50,438 bases of DNA from Gemmatimonadaceae bacterium (GTDB lineage Bacteria; Gemmatimonadota; Gemmatimonadetes; Gemmatimonadales; Gemmatimonadaceae), in contig JANYIN010000053.1 of the NCBI GenBank assembly GCA_025362035.1, forward strand, positions 1 through 50,438. The letters run 5' to 3'. This document shows positions 42,247 through 49,798 of this stretch, one piece after another (the first letter of the stretch is position 1; the number at the start of each line of letters is the position of its first letter). The translations under genes and the position numbers were made by a program. A model generated the notes under the pieces. The model did no database searches and was not told the DNA's origin. It saw only the letters and a list, made by a program, of their open reading frames with translations.

Positions 42247-42307
42247 GCCTATTTTTGGAGGAACTGGTAGTTAAACTATAGATTGATATATTCCTCCGAA
42301 AATAGGC
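42247..42307 (+). promoter_or_regulatory. large inverted repeat flanking a promoter
   Basis: Arms GCCTATTTTTGGAGGAA (42247-42263) and TTCCTCCGAAAATAGGC (42291-42307) are reverse complements with one mismatch. The 27-base interior contains a second small palindrome TAGTTAAACTA and a promoter-like TATAGA; TTGGAG in the left arm is a fair -35 box 16 bases before it. The right arm ends 9 bases before the ATG of the next gene. It could be a two-arm operator or an RNA hairpin in the 5' leader. Confidence 0.6.
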
Positions 42308-42316
42308 GAAATACTT

Positions 42317-42703
42317 ATGCCCATGTATAGTGTTGGTATTGCTTCACTTGTCATCAAGGCGCCCAGTAAGTGGACAGACAATGTTTTAACCCACCACCAT
42401 CTCCCGGAGATCGCGTCTACCAACCGAGGTGCAGACCGTGGGATTCCTTACTCAGGCCTGGTTCGACTGGCAATCATCCGTCTCCTACACCAGGACCTGG
42501 GGCTCGGGGTTCGAGACGCCCTTCGCATTTCACTCGAGATGTACAACGGCGACGGGGTGTGCATGTATCGCCGGGGGCCCATCAGTCTTGCCATCGACGG
42601 CCTAGCCGTCGAGCGCAGTGTCGAGACGCGGCTCGCGGAAGTTCTCGAATCCGCGCCGGCCCGTCGACGCGGACGTCCTGCCCGTCATCTGCCTGCGGGT
42701 TAG
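42317..42703 (+). CDS. small hypothetical regulator-like protein
   Basis: A 128-residue protein with a second in-frame ATG at 42323. The central SGLVRLAIIRLLHQDLGLGVRDALRIS segment looks like a helix-turn-helix of the MerR/Xre kind, followed by a beta-rich part (GPISLAIDGLAVERSVETRLAEVLE) and a basic tail RRRGRPARH that resembles an AT-hook. No family can be named with confidence. The large inverted repeat immediately upstream suggests self-regulation. The cold-shock gene converges on it; a hairpin lies between. Confidence 0.55.
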   Translation: MPMYSVGIASLVIKAPSKWTDNVLTHHHLPEIASTNRGADRGIPYSGLVRLAIIRLLHQDLGLGVRDALRISLEMYNGDGVCMYRRGPISLAIDGLAVERSVETRLAEVLESAPARRRGRPARHLPAG

Positions 42704-42720
42704 GGCCCCATAAGAGGCGG

Positions 42721-42747
42721 GGCGGGGTATCTATGGGATACCCCGCC
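42721..42747. terminator. bidirectional terminator hairpin
   Basis: GGCGGGGTATC (42721-42731) and GATACCCCGCC (42737-42747), a perfect 11-bp stem with loop TATGG, sit between two convergent genes. No long T tract follows on either strand. Confidence 0.6.
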
Positions 42748-42771
42748 CTGCCTGTCGATCGAGATTGCGAG

Positions 42772-42978
42772 TCAGGCTTTCGAGACGTTTTCGGCCGCAG
42801 GGCCCTTGGCGCCTTGCACGATGTCGAATTCCACCGCATCACCCTCGGCTAGCGACTTGAAGCCGTTGCCTTGAATGGCACTGTAGTGCACAAAGCAATC
42901 CTTTTCCCCATTATCCGGGGTGATGAAACCAAAGCCCTTCGCGTCATTGAACCACTTCACCTTGCCGGTCGTACGCAT
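42772..42978 (-). CDS. cold-shock domain protein (CspA family), second copy
   Basis: A 68-residue OB-fold protein with RNP1 KGFGFI and RNP2 CFVHY, and the usual [16 protein letters not shown] start. ATG 42978 with CAGGAGTG 6 bases upstream fixes the start. About three quarters identical to the Csp at 21785-21994 by eye, the main differences lying in the loop DNGEKDC and the C-terminus. Probably an RNA chaperone expressed separately from the first copy. Confidence 0.95.
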   Translation of the reverse strand: MRTTGKVKWFNDAKGFGFITPDNGEKDCFVHYSAIQGNGFKSLAEGDAVEFDIVQGAKGPAAENVSKA

Positions 42979-43198
42979 GTCCCACTCCTGAGGAAGCTGA
43001 TTGTCTAGGGAGCGGAACGTGCCGTGCCCCGACAATACCTGACACCGCGGGCTCACCGATGTCCCGCCACAAATGCCGAGCCTCGGACGCACCTAACGCC
43101 CGGCAGCCGCTAACGTAGCAACGCCGAAAAGGGCGGTCAATAGTTGGGATTGCATCCCGCGAATTCGGCGCGGGAGCCCTGCGCGTTCCATGAGAGCG

Positions 43199-43648
43199 TT
43201 AGCGGACAGTCTTTACGGCCGTAACGAAATACTGCGTGTCCCCGAAGCAGCTGCCTGGTAAGCCAACGTGCTGCGCGTACGTGAGGGCCACACGGGCACC
43301 CATGAGCTTATCAATTTGCTGCGCAACATCGGCATCTCGTACGGAGAACGACCATCGCTCCTGCGCTGCACCCGGCATGTTTACCATCGCGATCTCTCCC
43401 TCCCACGTCTTGCAGACCCAGCCCTTGCGCGAGAATTTCTGCAAGTATCCCGAACGGTCACCGGTCGAGTAACTCCAGTTGAGGGCGACAGCCGTCCAGA
43501 TGACCATGACGGCAACCGGGAGCACAACGATGACTCCGAACAGCACGTAGGGCCACCGTCGACGCGTGTGCATGATCGGGATCGGTTCAGCCGGCGCTGC
43601 CGTCGTTGCATCCGATCCAGTCGTACCACCGGGGTCCCGATTTGGCAT
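43199..43648 (-). CDS. single-pass membrane protein of unknown function
   Basis: A 149-residue protein: about 30 hydrophilic residues, one membrane segment (WPYVLFGVIVVLPVAVMVIWTAVAL), then a periplasmic domain containing YSTGDRSGYLQKFSRKGW, CKTWEGEIAMVNMPG and LPGSCFGDTQYFVT, with two cysteines that could form a disulfide. GGGAG lies 4 bases before the ATG. The STGDRSGYLQKFSKKGWVCKTWEGE stretch, allowing for variation, recurs in proteins of many Gram-negative genomes that have no known function. It diverges from ispG. Confidence 0.7.
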   Translation of the reverse strand: MPNRDPGGTTGSDATTAAPAEPIPIMHTRRRWPYVLFGVIVVLPVAVMVIWTAVALNWSYSTGDRSGYLQKFSRKGWVCKTWEGEIAMVNMPGAAQERWSFSVRDADVAQQIDKLMGARVALTYAQHVGLPGSCFGDTQYFVTAVKTVR

Positions 43649-43775
43649 TTCGCTCCCTGTTCGTCGTGGGGCGGCGTGTGTGTCCCTTCACGAGATCGTG
43701 GAAGTTATCTTGATTAAGCGCCTCGCACGAGAGCGCCGCCGATAGGTTACCAGTTTCCTCTCAAGGTCCTCAACT

Positions 43776-45017
43776 GTGGCTTTTTCTCCTCGCAGGCAGA
43801 CGGTTACGGTCTTGGTTGGCACGGTTCCGGTCGGGTCAGCGCATCCGATCGTGGTACAGTCCATGACGAATACGGACACGGCGGATGCCACGTCGACTGC
43901 CACCCAGGTTGCCGCTCTCGCTGCGGCGGGTTCGCAGTTGGTCCGGCTCACGGTGAACAACGAGGCGGCCGCGGCCGCCGTACCAGACATCGTGTCTCGT
44001 CTGGCCGATCTTGGAGTGACCGTTCCACTGGTAGGCGATTTTCACTACAACGGGCATCTTCTCCTCGCCAAGTATCCCGCGTGCGCCCGCGCCCTTGCAA
44101 AATATCGAATCAACCCCGGTAACGTCGGTGGCAAGCGGCGCGACGAGAATTTCCGCACGATCGTTCAGATGGCAATCGACAACGGCAAGCCGGTTCGAAT
44201 CGGCGTAAACTGGGGATCCCTCGATCAGGATTTACTTACCCAGATGATGGACGAAAATGCTGAAAGCGGTTCTCCGCGTACGGCGAAAGACGTGTACATC
44301 GAGGCGATGCTGGCGAGCGCGTTGCGGTCAGCGGAATTGGCGGAAGCAGTTGGACTGAGCCATGATCTTATTCTGCTCTCTGCGAAGGTCTCTCATGTGC
44401 CGGATCTGGTGGAGGTATATGAACGACTGGCAGCACGCTGTGACTACCCATTGCACCTCGGTCTGACCGAGGCGGGCATGGGCATGAAGGGGCAGGTGGC
44501 CAGTGCAGGCGCATTGTCCATTTTGCTCGCGAAAGGCGTCGGGGACACCATCCGCGTGTCCCTGACGCCGAAGCCCAATGGTGATCGATCGGAAGAGGTC
44601 CGCGTTGCACAACAAATTCTTCAATCGCTCGGCCTGCGGAGCTTTACGCCGCAGGTCACCGCATGCCCGGGCTGCGGCCGCACGACCTCGACCTACTTTC
44701 AGCATATGGCCGAGGACATTCAGACGTATCTGCTCGAACAGATGCACACCTGGAAGACGACGCGACCCGGTGTGGAAGCCTTGAACGTTGCCGTCATGGG
44801 ATGCGTCGTGAACGGACCAGGTGAGTCGAAGCACGCGAACCTCGGGATCTCACTACCCGGTACCTTCGAAGAGCCGAAGGCCCCTGTCTACGTGGACGGA
44901 AAGCTCCTCACCACCCTCAAGGGGGACCATATCGTGCAGGAGTTCCTGGTCATACTCGATGCCTACGTCGCCAGAAACTATCCGTCTCCGCTCGGCGAGC
45001 CGGTGGCCCAGGCGTGA
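43776..45017 (+). CDS. ispG: 4-hydroxy-3-methylbut-2-enyl diphosphate synthase (IspG/GcpE)
   Basis: A 413-residue iron-sulfur enzyme of the MEP isoprenoid pathway reducing MEcPP to HMBPP. The TIM-barrel part holds [32 protein letters not shown] and [13 protein letters not shown]. The 4Fe-4S cysteines are in CPGCGR and [13 protein letters not shown] start at 43776, with AAGGT nine bases upstream. Length is typical for the form lacking the plant insertion. It is followed by a convergent HD-domain gene 45 bases on. Confidence 0.95.
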   Translation: MAFSPRRQTVTVLVGTVPVGSAHPIVVQSMTNTDTADATSTATQVAALAAAGSQLVRLTVNNEAAAAAVPDIVSRLADLGVTVPLVGDFHYNGHLLLAKYPACARALAKYRINPGNVGGKRRDENFRTIVQMAIDNGKPVRIGVNWGSLDQDLLTQMMDENAESGSPRTAKDVYIEAMLASALRSAELAEAVGLSHDLILLSAKVSHVPDLVEVYERLAARCDYPLHLGLTEAGMGMKGQVASAGALSILLAKGVGDTIRVSLTPKPNGDRSEEVRVAQQILQSLGLRSFTPQVTACPGCGRTTSTYFQHMAEDIQTYLLEQMHTWKTTRPGVEALNVAVMGCVVNGPGESKHANLGISLPGTFEEPKAPVYVDGKLLTTLKGDHIVQEFLVILDAYVARNYPSPLGEPVAQA

Positions 45018-45061
45018 ACGTCCAGGCACCGATCGCCTGCGACCGTGCGTGCGACGTTGGT

Positions 45062-45670
45062 TTATGGTGTCCAGTGCTCGAGTCGTTCAGCGACCTCGCG
45101 CAGTTCATCCATGATCTCGCCGGCGAAGTGAAGCTCGCGTAGCCGTTCGTAGACGCGACGGTACCATCGCACGGTACCGAGCCGACCGACATTGAATCGT
45201 GACCAGACGGTATCCGGGTCCAGCGTGCGCTGCAGGTCGGCGAGAATGGAGCTCCCGTTGTGTACCTTGTCGGCCGCACATACCCAGCGCGCGCGCTCCG
45301 ACGCCGCCGCGAGGCGGGCAAGGTAGTCATCCTTCCTCTCTTCGCTGGAGAGCTCGACCCCTTCCTCGTTGACAACTCGGTGGGTCACCGCCAGCACGGT
45401 TTCAAGAATTTCTACACCGAACTTGTCTCCGATACGTTGTTCCAGCATGTCGCGGGTGAAGCCGTCACGCACGCAATCTTCGATTACGTCATGCAGAATT
45501 CCTGCTATGATCGTCTGTTCATCCTGGTGGTAGCACGTGAGGATCACAGCCACGTTTGCCGGCTGGGTCAGATACGGAAGCCGAGTTCCTTTCCGAACTT
45601 GCCGGTCGTGATGCTTCGCGGCGAAGGCGAACGCGTGGTTGATACGATCTGAGTAGCCGCGAATCGTCAT
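45062..45670 (-). CDS. HD-domain (p)ppGpp hydrolase-like protein
   Basis: A 202-residue protein with the RelA/SpoT-type hydrolase domain alone: HHDRQVRKGTRLPYLTQPANVAVIL, the HD motif in AGILHDVIEDC and AADKVHNGSSIL. A synthetase domain is absent, so it resembles small alarmone hydrolases (Mesh1-like). It probably breaks down (p)ppGpp or a related nucleotide. GTGAGG sits just before the ATG. The gene ends 45 bases from ispG. Confidence 0.85.
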   Translation of the reverse strand: MTIRGYSDRINHAFAFAAKHHDRQVRKGTRLPYLTQPANVAVILTCYHQDEQTIIAGILHDVIEDCVRDGFTRDMLEQRIGDKFGVEILETVLAVTHRVVNEEGVELSSEERKDDYLARLAAASERARWVCAADKVHNGSSILADLQRTLDPDTVWSRFNVGRLGTVRWYRRVYERLRELHFAGEIMDELREVAERLEHWTP

Positions 45671-45841
45671 TTACCTCACACGAAACGGCAGGATGAGCGC
45701 ACAGTGCGGGCAGTCTTTTATAACATACAGTGACGGAATACGTGTCGCACGCACTACGGATGCATTTGTCAATCCGAGCGTTGAGTCAGCGCGAAAGCTA
45801 TTGGCCGTCTGATAGGGGCCTGTACCCGGAAGCATGCGCAT
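45671..45841 (-). CDS. possible small ORF abutting the HD gene
   Basis: A 56-codon frame from ATG 45841 to TAA 45673-45671, directly touching the HD gene start. It ends VIKDCPHCALILPFRVR, with a CPHC pair as in zinc or thiol motifs. No ribosome site is visible and no homologue is known to me. It may simply be leader sequence. Confidence 0.2.
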   Translation of the reverse strand: MRMLPGTGPYQTANSFRADSTLGLTNASVVRATRIPSLYVIKDCPHCALILPFRVR

Positions 45842-45855
45842 GTGTCTGTTCGAAC

Positions 45856-46293
45856 TCATCGCGAAATGTGGACAGCCAGCGTGAGATCCAGCAGTACGAG
45901 TGCACTCCCCTGGACGATGACGCCCACGCCGGCGCCCACGAGGCCAGATCTTCGACCGATCTGCCACCCGGTTACGAGTATCGAGGCACCAACGAGCACG
46001 TACCCAAAATCGAGGCCGATATTGAGCCACAGAAATCGATCCAGTCTGGTTGCGCCTGCAAGGTCGCGTAGCCCGAGCCCGCGAGATGCGAAGAGGGCCA
46101 AGGCGACCTCCGCCAGCCCCCAGCCCATGGTCTGAAGCCCGAATTGCAGCAATAGGGGTGACTGACCCGCCCTTCCGCGCAGCCAGCCCACTAGAGCGGT
46201 GCCCGTCACCGCGCTTGTAGCGCCCCACGCGAACAACCGGAGGATGTGTGCTCGTTCGGCCGTCAGCAGAGTATCAGCCCACATGTATTGCAT
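45856..46293 (-). CDS. small integral membrane protein
   Basis: About 145 residues from ATG 46293; the frame stays open to 46473, which would overlap the 5' end of the divergent YdeI-family gene. Four hydrophobic segments are visible: LFAWGATSAVTGTALVGWL, GLQTMGWGLAEVALALFA, FLWLNIGLDFGYVLVGASILVTGW and LVGAGVGVIVQGSALVLLDLTLAVHI. The WGL...ALALF and RLDRFLWLNIGLDFGYVLVG pattern recalls a family I believe is DUF6992, but I cannot verify this. Function unknown. Confidence 0.6.
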   Translation of the reverse strand: MQYMWADTLLTAERAHILRLFAWGATSAVTGTALVGWLRGRAGQSPLLLQFGLQTMGWGLAEVALALFASRGLGLRDLAGATRLDRFLWLNIGLDFGYVLVGASILVTGWQIGRRSGLVGAGVGVIVQGSALVLLDLTLAVHISR

Positions 46294-46410
46294 TCGCGAA
46301 CGGTAGTCGCTTCCTGCTTCGACCGGCAGGCGAAGCTTGGCTCGTTCCCGACCGGCCTCGCAAATTTCCCTTCCAATCTGTTTCGATTCCTCTTCGACTC
46401 GGTCGCTGCG

Positions 46411-46976
46411 ATGGCGAAGCCACTCTTCTTCAAGACAGCGGGTACGTTCCGCGTATGGCTCGAACGGCATCATGAGCGCGCGACGAGCTCTTTGTAGGCT
46501 TTCATCGCAAGGCCTCCGGAAAGCCGAGCCTGACCTGGCCGGAATCAGTGAATGAGGCTCTCTGCTTTGGCTGGATTGACGGTGTGCGTCGGTCCCTCGA
46601 TGTCAGCAGCTATGTGATCCGATTCACTCCGAGAAGGCCCCGGAGCGTCTGGAGTAGGGTGAATATCGCCAAGGCCGAGGAACAAATCCGCCTCGGCCGG
46701 ATGACGTCAGCAGGTTTGGCAGCCCTCGACCGCCGAGATCCCGCCAGATCCGGCATTTATTCATTCGAGCACACCTCCGTGACATTGGACGGACCGTCGG
46801 ATCAGCTCTTCAGGCGCAATGCGGCGGCGTGGGCATTTTTTCAAGCGCAGCCGGGTGGCTATCGCAAAGTGTCACTTCACTGGGTGACAAGCGCCAAACG
46901 ACCGGCAACACGCGCGAAGCGTCTTGCGAAGTTGATCGACGCCTCCGCTAGCAGGGAGCGTATTTATTGGACTTGA
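46411..46976 (+). pseudogene. YdeI/OmpD-associated family gene with a frameshift
   Basis: The protein family (YdeI/OmpD-associated, cytosolic, unknown role) is recognisable in two frames. Frame A from ATG 46411 gives AKPLFFKTAGTFRVWLERHHERA and then stops at 46495; frame B resumes at about 46485 with ELFVGFHRKASGKPSL, TWPESVNEALCFGWIDGVRR and continues to the stop at 46976. Insertion of one G around 46478-46484 (ERADELFVGF) restores one 189-residue protein. Either a genuine one-base deletion or a sequencing error in the GCGCGCGAC run explains this. A fragment starting at GTG 46548 could still be translated. Confidence 0.75.
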
Positions 46977-47038
46977 TGACGCAGCAGCAAAATATGGCGT
47001 TTGAGTGACGGCTTACTGGCGCCGATATTATGGAATAG

Positions 47039-48796
47039 CTAAGACGCCTCGACTAGTACTCTTTCAGCAGCTTCGACTGGCCGCAGGTCCGCAAGTATCG
47101 GGTCAGGAGCATCCCAAATAACGATGCCGCGGCAGTGGGCACCTGTTTTCTCGATATCCGACAATACGGCGGACAGCGTGGCTATCGTGGTCTGCCCTGT
47201 GCGAACGCAATAGATCACGTCCGATATAGGGAGCCCAGACGGCAGCCCTTCCAGTACCTGCTCGAGCGCGCTCACCAATACAATGGCATCGTACTGTCGG
47301 GTGAGACGCCCCACGTCGTGATTGAGCAAAGTTGCGATCTTGCCCATCGTGAGTGGGCCTTCGCCACTGGGAATGACGTCGATCGAGCGGTCCCGACCCA
47401 ACTGAGCTGCTCGAGTCACCTCGCCCCATCGTGCTGTCCCGGTCGCGAGTTCCGTGACACCGGCGCCCGGCCGAAGTCTCAGCGAGGCCATCACGGATGC
47501 AGCCACGGGATCGGTATCGATCAGCACTGTCGAACGCGCCTCGTCGGAGGCGATGGCAGCAAAATTGATTGCCACAATCGCCGAGACTGCCGGGAGGTCG
47601 CTGGTGACCGTCAGCATCACGGTACCAACACCAGCTGTCACAATTGCCTGGTAGATCAGCTGGTGCCCGTCTGCGCCGGGATCGATGTAGGTCGGTCCAG
47701 CTCGTTCCGCGGACCTCCTCCCACGCTCCGGTGACGGCGGAAGCGGGCGAATCACACCCAGTACGCGCACTCCGCTCGCTCGCTCTGCTTCGCGTGCGTT
47801 CGAGATTCTTGGGTTGCGAACTTCATCCAGCAGAGCAACACCGAATCCGAATATCGCTCCGAACACTAGGGCGGCAGCGAGCATCGCCTGCGGGGAAGCA
47901 CCGACGTTGGCCAGTTCGCGCGCCCGCGCTTCTTGTTCGTCGAGGCGAATAAGCTCGCTACGCTCCCGCGCCAACTCTGCCGCGGCCGACGACGACGCGA
48001 TGCGGGCGTCACGACGTTCTTTCACACGCGCCAGGGTATCTGGCAACATTCGTCGTGGTGCCGCCGCCAAGGCGACTGGAATTCCTGGTTCCAATGTGGC
48101 GATTTCCCGTCTGATTGCAGTTCGCTTGGCGTCAGCAACCGCCTCGATGCTGCGTCCGAGTTCGTTTGCCCGGGCCGTAAGCGCCACGAAGACCGGATCC
48201 ACGCCGCCCACGGCGCTGTAGCTATCTCGTTCCCGTTCGATCTCGATCAACGAGTCGAGAAGCTGGCGAACTCGTGCATCTCCCTGCATGGGACCCGCCA
48301 ATGCCAGTGCGCGATAGGAGGCTAGAAGGGGCGCGTTTTCGGATCGGCTGATGAGCCGCCCCAGCAGACCCGCTTGGGCAGCCAATGTATCCCGACGGCT
48401 TCGAGCGACCGGATTGAGTGTATCACCTCCCGATGCGGCGTCTGGCGCGGCTGTGGGAGCGCTTGCGGCCGTCATTAGTGTCACGACCTCCGCGCGGGCG
48501 GCGACCAATGCAGCCTCCGACATCGCGGCGCGTGTCTCGGCCTGCGCGAGAAGGGCGGCACTATGTTCGGTATCGGGCCTAGCCAGAGCATTCGTCGTAA
48601 TGGCCGCGGCGGCCTTCCTGGCCTGCTGAGGGACGATGACGAGCGCGACGAGCGCGACGGCGAAGGCCCCGATACTCACCGTGGCGACGAAGATCGTTCG
48701 GCGCAGGGCGTTCGTGGCGCGCGCCGCGATCCACGCTACCGATGCGGAGAGCGGGCGAGCTAAACGGCGACGAGATTGGGGGCGACGCGAGCTCAT
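47039..48796 (-). CDS. Wzc/GumC-like chain-length-determinant protein with degenerate P-loop
   Basis: A 585-residue inner-membrane protein. A basic N-terminus precedes a membrane segment (IFVATVSIGAFAVALVALVIV, about 36-56), a long periplasmic coiled-coil-like region rich in alanine and arginine (about 60-300), a second membrane segment (AMLAAALVFGAIFGFGVALLDEV, about 305-327) and a cytoplasmic domain with the order of a BY-kinase. There the Walker A site that should follow LTVTSD reads LPAVSAIVAINFAA, lacking the GKT, while TVLIDTDP keeps a Walker A'-like aspartate. It therefore resembles a polysaccharide co-polymerase whose kinase part is inactive. No polysaccharide genes are nearby. Confidence 0.75.
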   Translation of the reverse strand: MSSRRPQSRRRLARPLSASVAWIAARATNALRRTIFVATVSIGAFAVALVALVIVPQQARKAAAAITTNALARPDTEHSAALLAQAETRAAMSEAALVAARAEVVTLMTAASAPTAAPDAASGGDTLNPVARSRRDTLAAQAGLLGRLISRSENAPLLASYRALALAGPMQGDARVRQLLDSLIEIERERDSYSAVGGVDPVFVALTARANELGRSIEAVADAKRTAIRREIATLEPGIPVALAAAPRRMLPDTLARVKERRDARIASSSAAAELARERSELIRLDEQEARARELANVGASPQAMLAAALVFGAIFGFGVALLDEVRNPRISNAREAERASGVRVLGVIRPLPPSPERGRRSAERAGPTYIDPGADGHQLIYQAIVTAGVGTVMLTVTSDLPAVSAIVAINFAAIASDEARSTVLIDTDPVAASVMASLRLRPGAGVTELATGTARWGEVTRAAQLGRDRSIDVIPSGEGPLTMGKIATLLNHDVGRLTRQYDAIVLVSALEQVLEGLPSGLPISDVIYCVRTGQTTIATLSAVLSDIEKTGAHCRGIVIWDAPDPILADLRPVEAAERVLVEAS

Positions 48797-48853
48797 GGCG
48801 TCATACTAGCGCACGGTACGCGCCACACTGATCGCTACACCGAAAAGGCACAA

Positions 48854-48881
48854 TGGGGCGGATGCACAAGCATCCGCCCCA
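48854..48881 (-). terminator. terminator after the cupredoxin gene
   Basis: TGGGGCGGATGC (48854-48865) and GCATCCGCCCCA (48870-48881) pair perfectly (12 bp, 4-base loop), and in the minus-strand transcript are followed by TTGTGCCTTTT. They lie 27 bases after the cupredoxin stop. Confidence 0.75.
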
Positions 48882-48908
48882 GAGCGTACGAGGAACCAGG
48901 CGTTTGAA

Positions 48909-49433
48909 CTACTGAACCGTCACCTGACCCTTCATGTTCATCGCCGCATGTGGCGTGCAGGTAAAATCATACTTGCCCGCAGGCACCTTGCCAAACGACA
49001 CGACGTACGACTCGTTCGGCTGCATGAGCATCGGGCTTGACAGCGGACCCATCTTGGCGCCGGCCATGTTTGCATCGAGTTGGGCCGAGGCCGCCGCATC
49101 GGTCACGTTCAAGAACGCGACGTTGTGGGGGCCACCGCTGGCCATGACGAACTTGATCGCATCGCCCTGCTTGATGGTGATATTGGCTGGGTCAAACTTA
49201 TAGCCTGTCGCGTCGCCGATCATCTTGACTTCGTGGGTCGCACCGGTGGCCGGAGCCGCCGTGACGGAGCCCGCGGCTACGGGGGCTGCCGGCGCGGGAG
49301 TCATCGTCGCAGGAGTGGTCGCACTCGCCGCAGCCGCATTGGCCGCGGCGGTATCCGTGGCGGGCTTCTTCTCGCCGCCGCAGGCGCCGAGGACCGCCGC
49401 ACTCGCGAGGAGCGCAATACCGTTGAACCGCAT
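48909..49433 (-). CDS. plastocyanin-like cupredoxin lipoprotein
   Basis: A 174-residue exported copper protein. ATG 49433 has a strong GGAGG site about 9 bases upstream. The signal ends VLGAC (lipid cysteine near residue 18), then an alanine/threonine/proline-rich linker of about 45 residues tethers a cupredoxin domain. Type 1 copper ligands are visible: histidine in SGGPHNVAF, then cysteine, histidine and methionine in FTCTPHAAMNM. It probably shuttles electrons in the periplasm. Upstream lie a GC palindrome and a perfect Crp-type palindrome. Confidence 0.9.
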   Translation of the reverse strand: MRFNGIALLASAAVLGACGGEKKPATDTAAANAAAASATTPATMTPAPAAPVAAGSVTAAPATGATHEVKMIGDATGYKFDPANITIKQGDAIKFVMASGGPHNVAFLNVTDAAASAQLDANMAGAKMGPLSSPMLMQPNESYVVSFGKVPAGKYDFTCTPHAAMNMKGQVTVQ

Positions 49434-49470
49434 TTCTTGGAGCCTCCAAAACTTGATCGTGAACCGCACA

Positions 49471-49508
49471 CCACGGGGCCCCGTGGCGTATTGTGATTTT
49501 ATTCACAA
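49471..49508. promoter_or_regulatory. Crp-type palindrome and GC palindrome upstream of the cupredoxin gene
   Basis: TTGTGATTTTATTCACAA (49491-49508) is a perfect TTGTGA-N6-TCACAA palindrome equal to the Crp core TGTGA-N6-TCACA, 58 bases before the cupredoxin ATG and about 107 bases before the his leader. Immediately next to it CCACGGGGCCCCGTGG (49471-49486) is a perfect 16-bp palindrome in the cupredoxin leader. Both genes could be affected because they diverge here. Confidence 0.7.
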
Positions 49509-49579
49509 GCGCGGCTGTGCGCAATTCGTGCCACTGGATTCGTCCGTACAAACAGCGAGTTCTTTTCTCTCTCCGCTGG

Positions 49580-49608
49580 TTGACCGGACAGAGGCCAAAC
49601 AATAGCTT
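49580..49608 (+). promoter_or_regulatory. possible promoter of the his leader
   Basis: TTGACC (49580-49585), 17 bases, TAGCTT (49603-49608). If used, transcription would begin about 49615, exactly at the GTG of the leader ORF, giving a leaderless message. The -10 match is poor. Confidence 0.35.
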
Positions 49609-49614
49609 GCCGAG

Positions 49615-49692
49615 GTGACGATCTCCCATCGGCCCCATCGCGTGCATCAACACGGACTCCCGGGTCGGGGCGACGCGCGCGTGCAGGAGTAA
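49615..49692 (+). CDS. hisL: histidine operon leader peptide
   Basis: A 25-codon ORF from GTG 49615 to TAA 49690-49692. Its first half reads MTISHRPHRVHQHG: four histidine codons (CAT, CAT, CAT, CAC) within nine codons. It is followed by 40 bases and then an intrinsic terminator directly in front of hisG. This is the layout of his attenuation in enterobacteria, although the histidines here alternate with other residues instead of forming a run. No Shine-Dalgarno site precedes the GTG, so initiation may be leaderless. Confidence 0.8.
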   Translation: MTISHRPHRVHQHGLPGRGDARVQE

Positions 49693-49764
49693 GCAACCGC
49701 TTCTCTGTCGGCACAGCTGCTGGTCTGCTTTCGGCCCGTCCCTCTCGGACGGGTCCTTTTTTTT
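49661..49764 (+). terminator. attenuator of the his operon: antiterminator arm and terminator
   Basis: The terminator stem is 49733-49741 with 49747-49755 (9 bp, one G-T pair, loop CTCTC) followed by CC?-free run C then eight T at 49757-49764. The leader segment CGGGTCG at 49661-49667, just after the histidine codons, can pair with CGGCCCG at 49732-49738, the 5' arm of the terminator, so the two structures exclude each other. The terminator ends 34 bases before the hisG ATG. Confidence 0.8.
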
Positions 49765-49798
49765 GGTTTGTTCCTTCTGCCATTCTCACTCCCCGACG

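Noticed and set aside
41470-42270. Long plus-strand frame with LRCCDAAM repeats
   Set aside because: It is antisense to the zinc-ribbon gene at its start and then reads the octamer array; codon bias is absent.
49661-49692. Reading the second half of the his leader as significant protein
   Set aside because: GRGDARVQE resembles no motif; the DNA here is more likely kept for RNA pairing than for peptide function.
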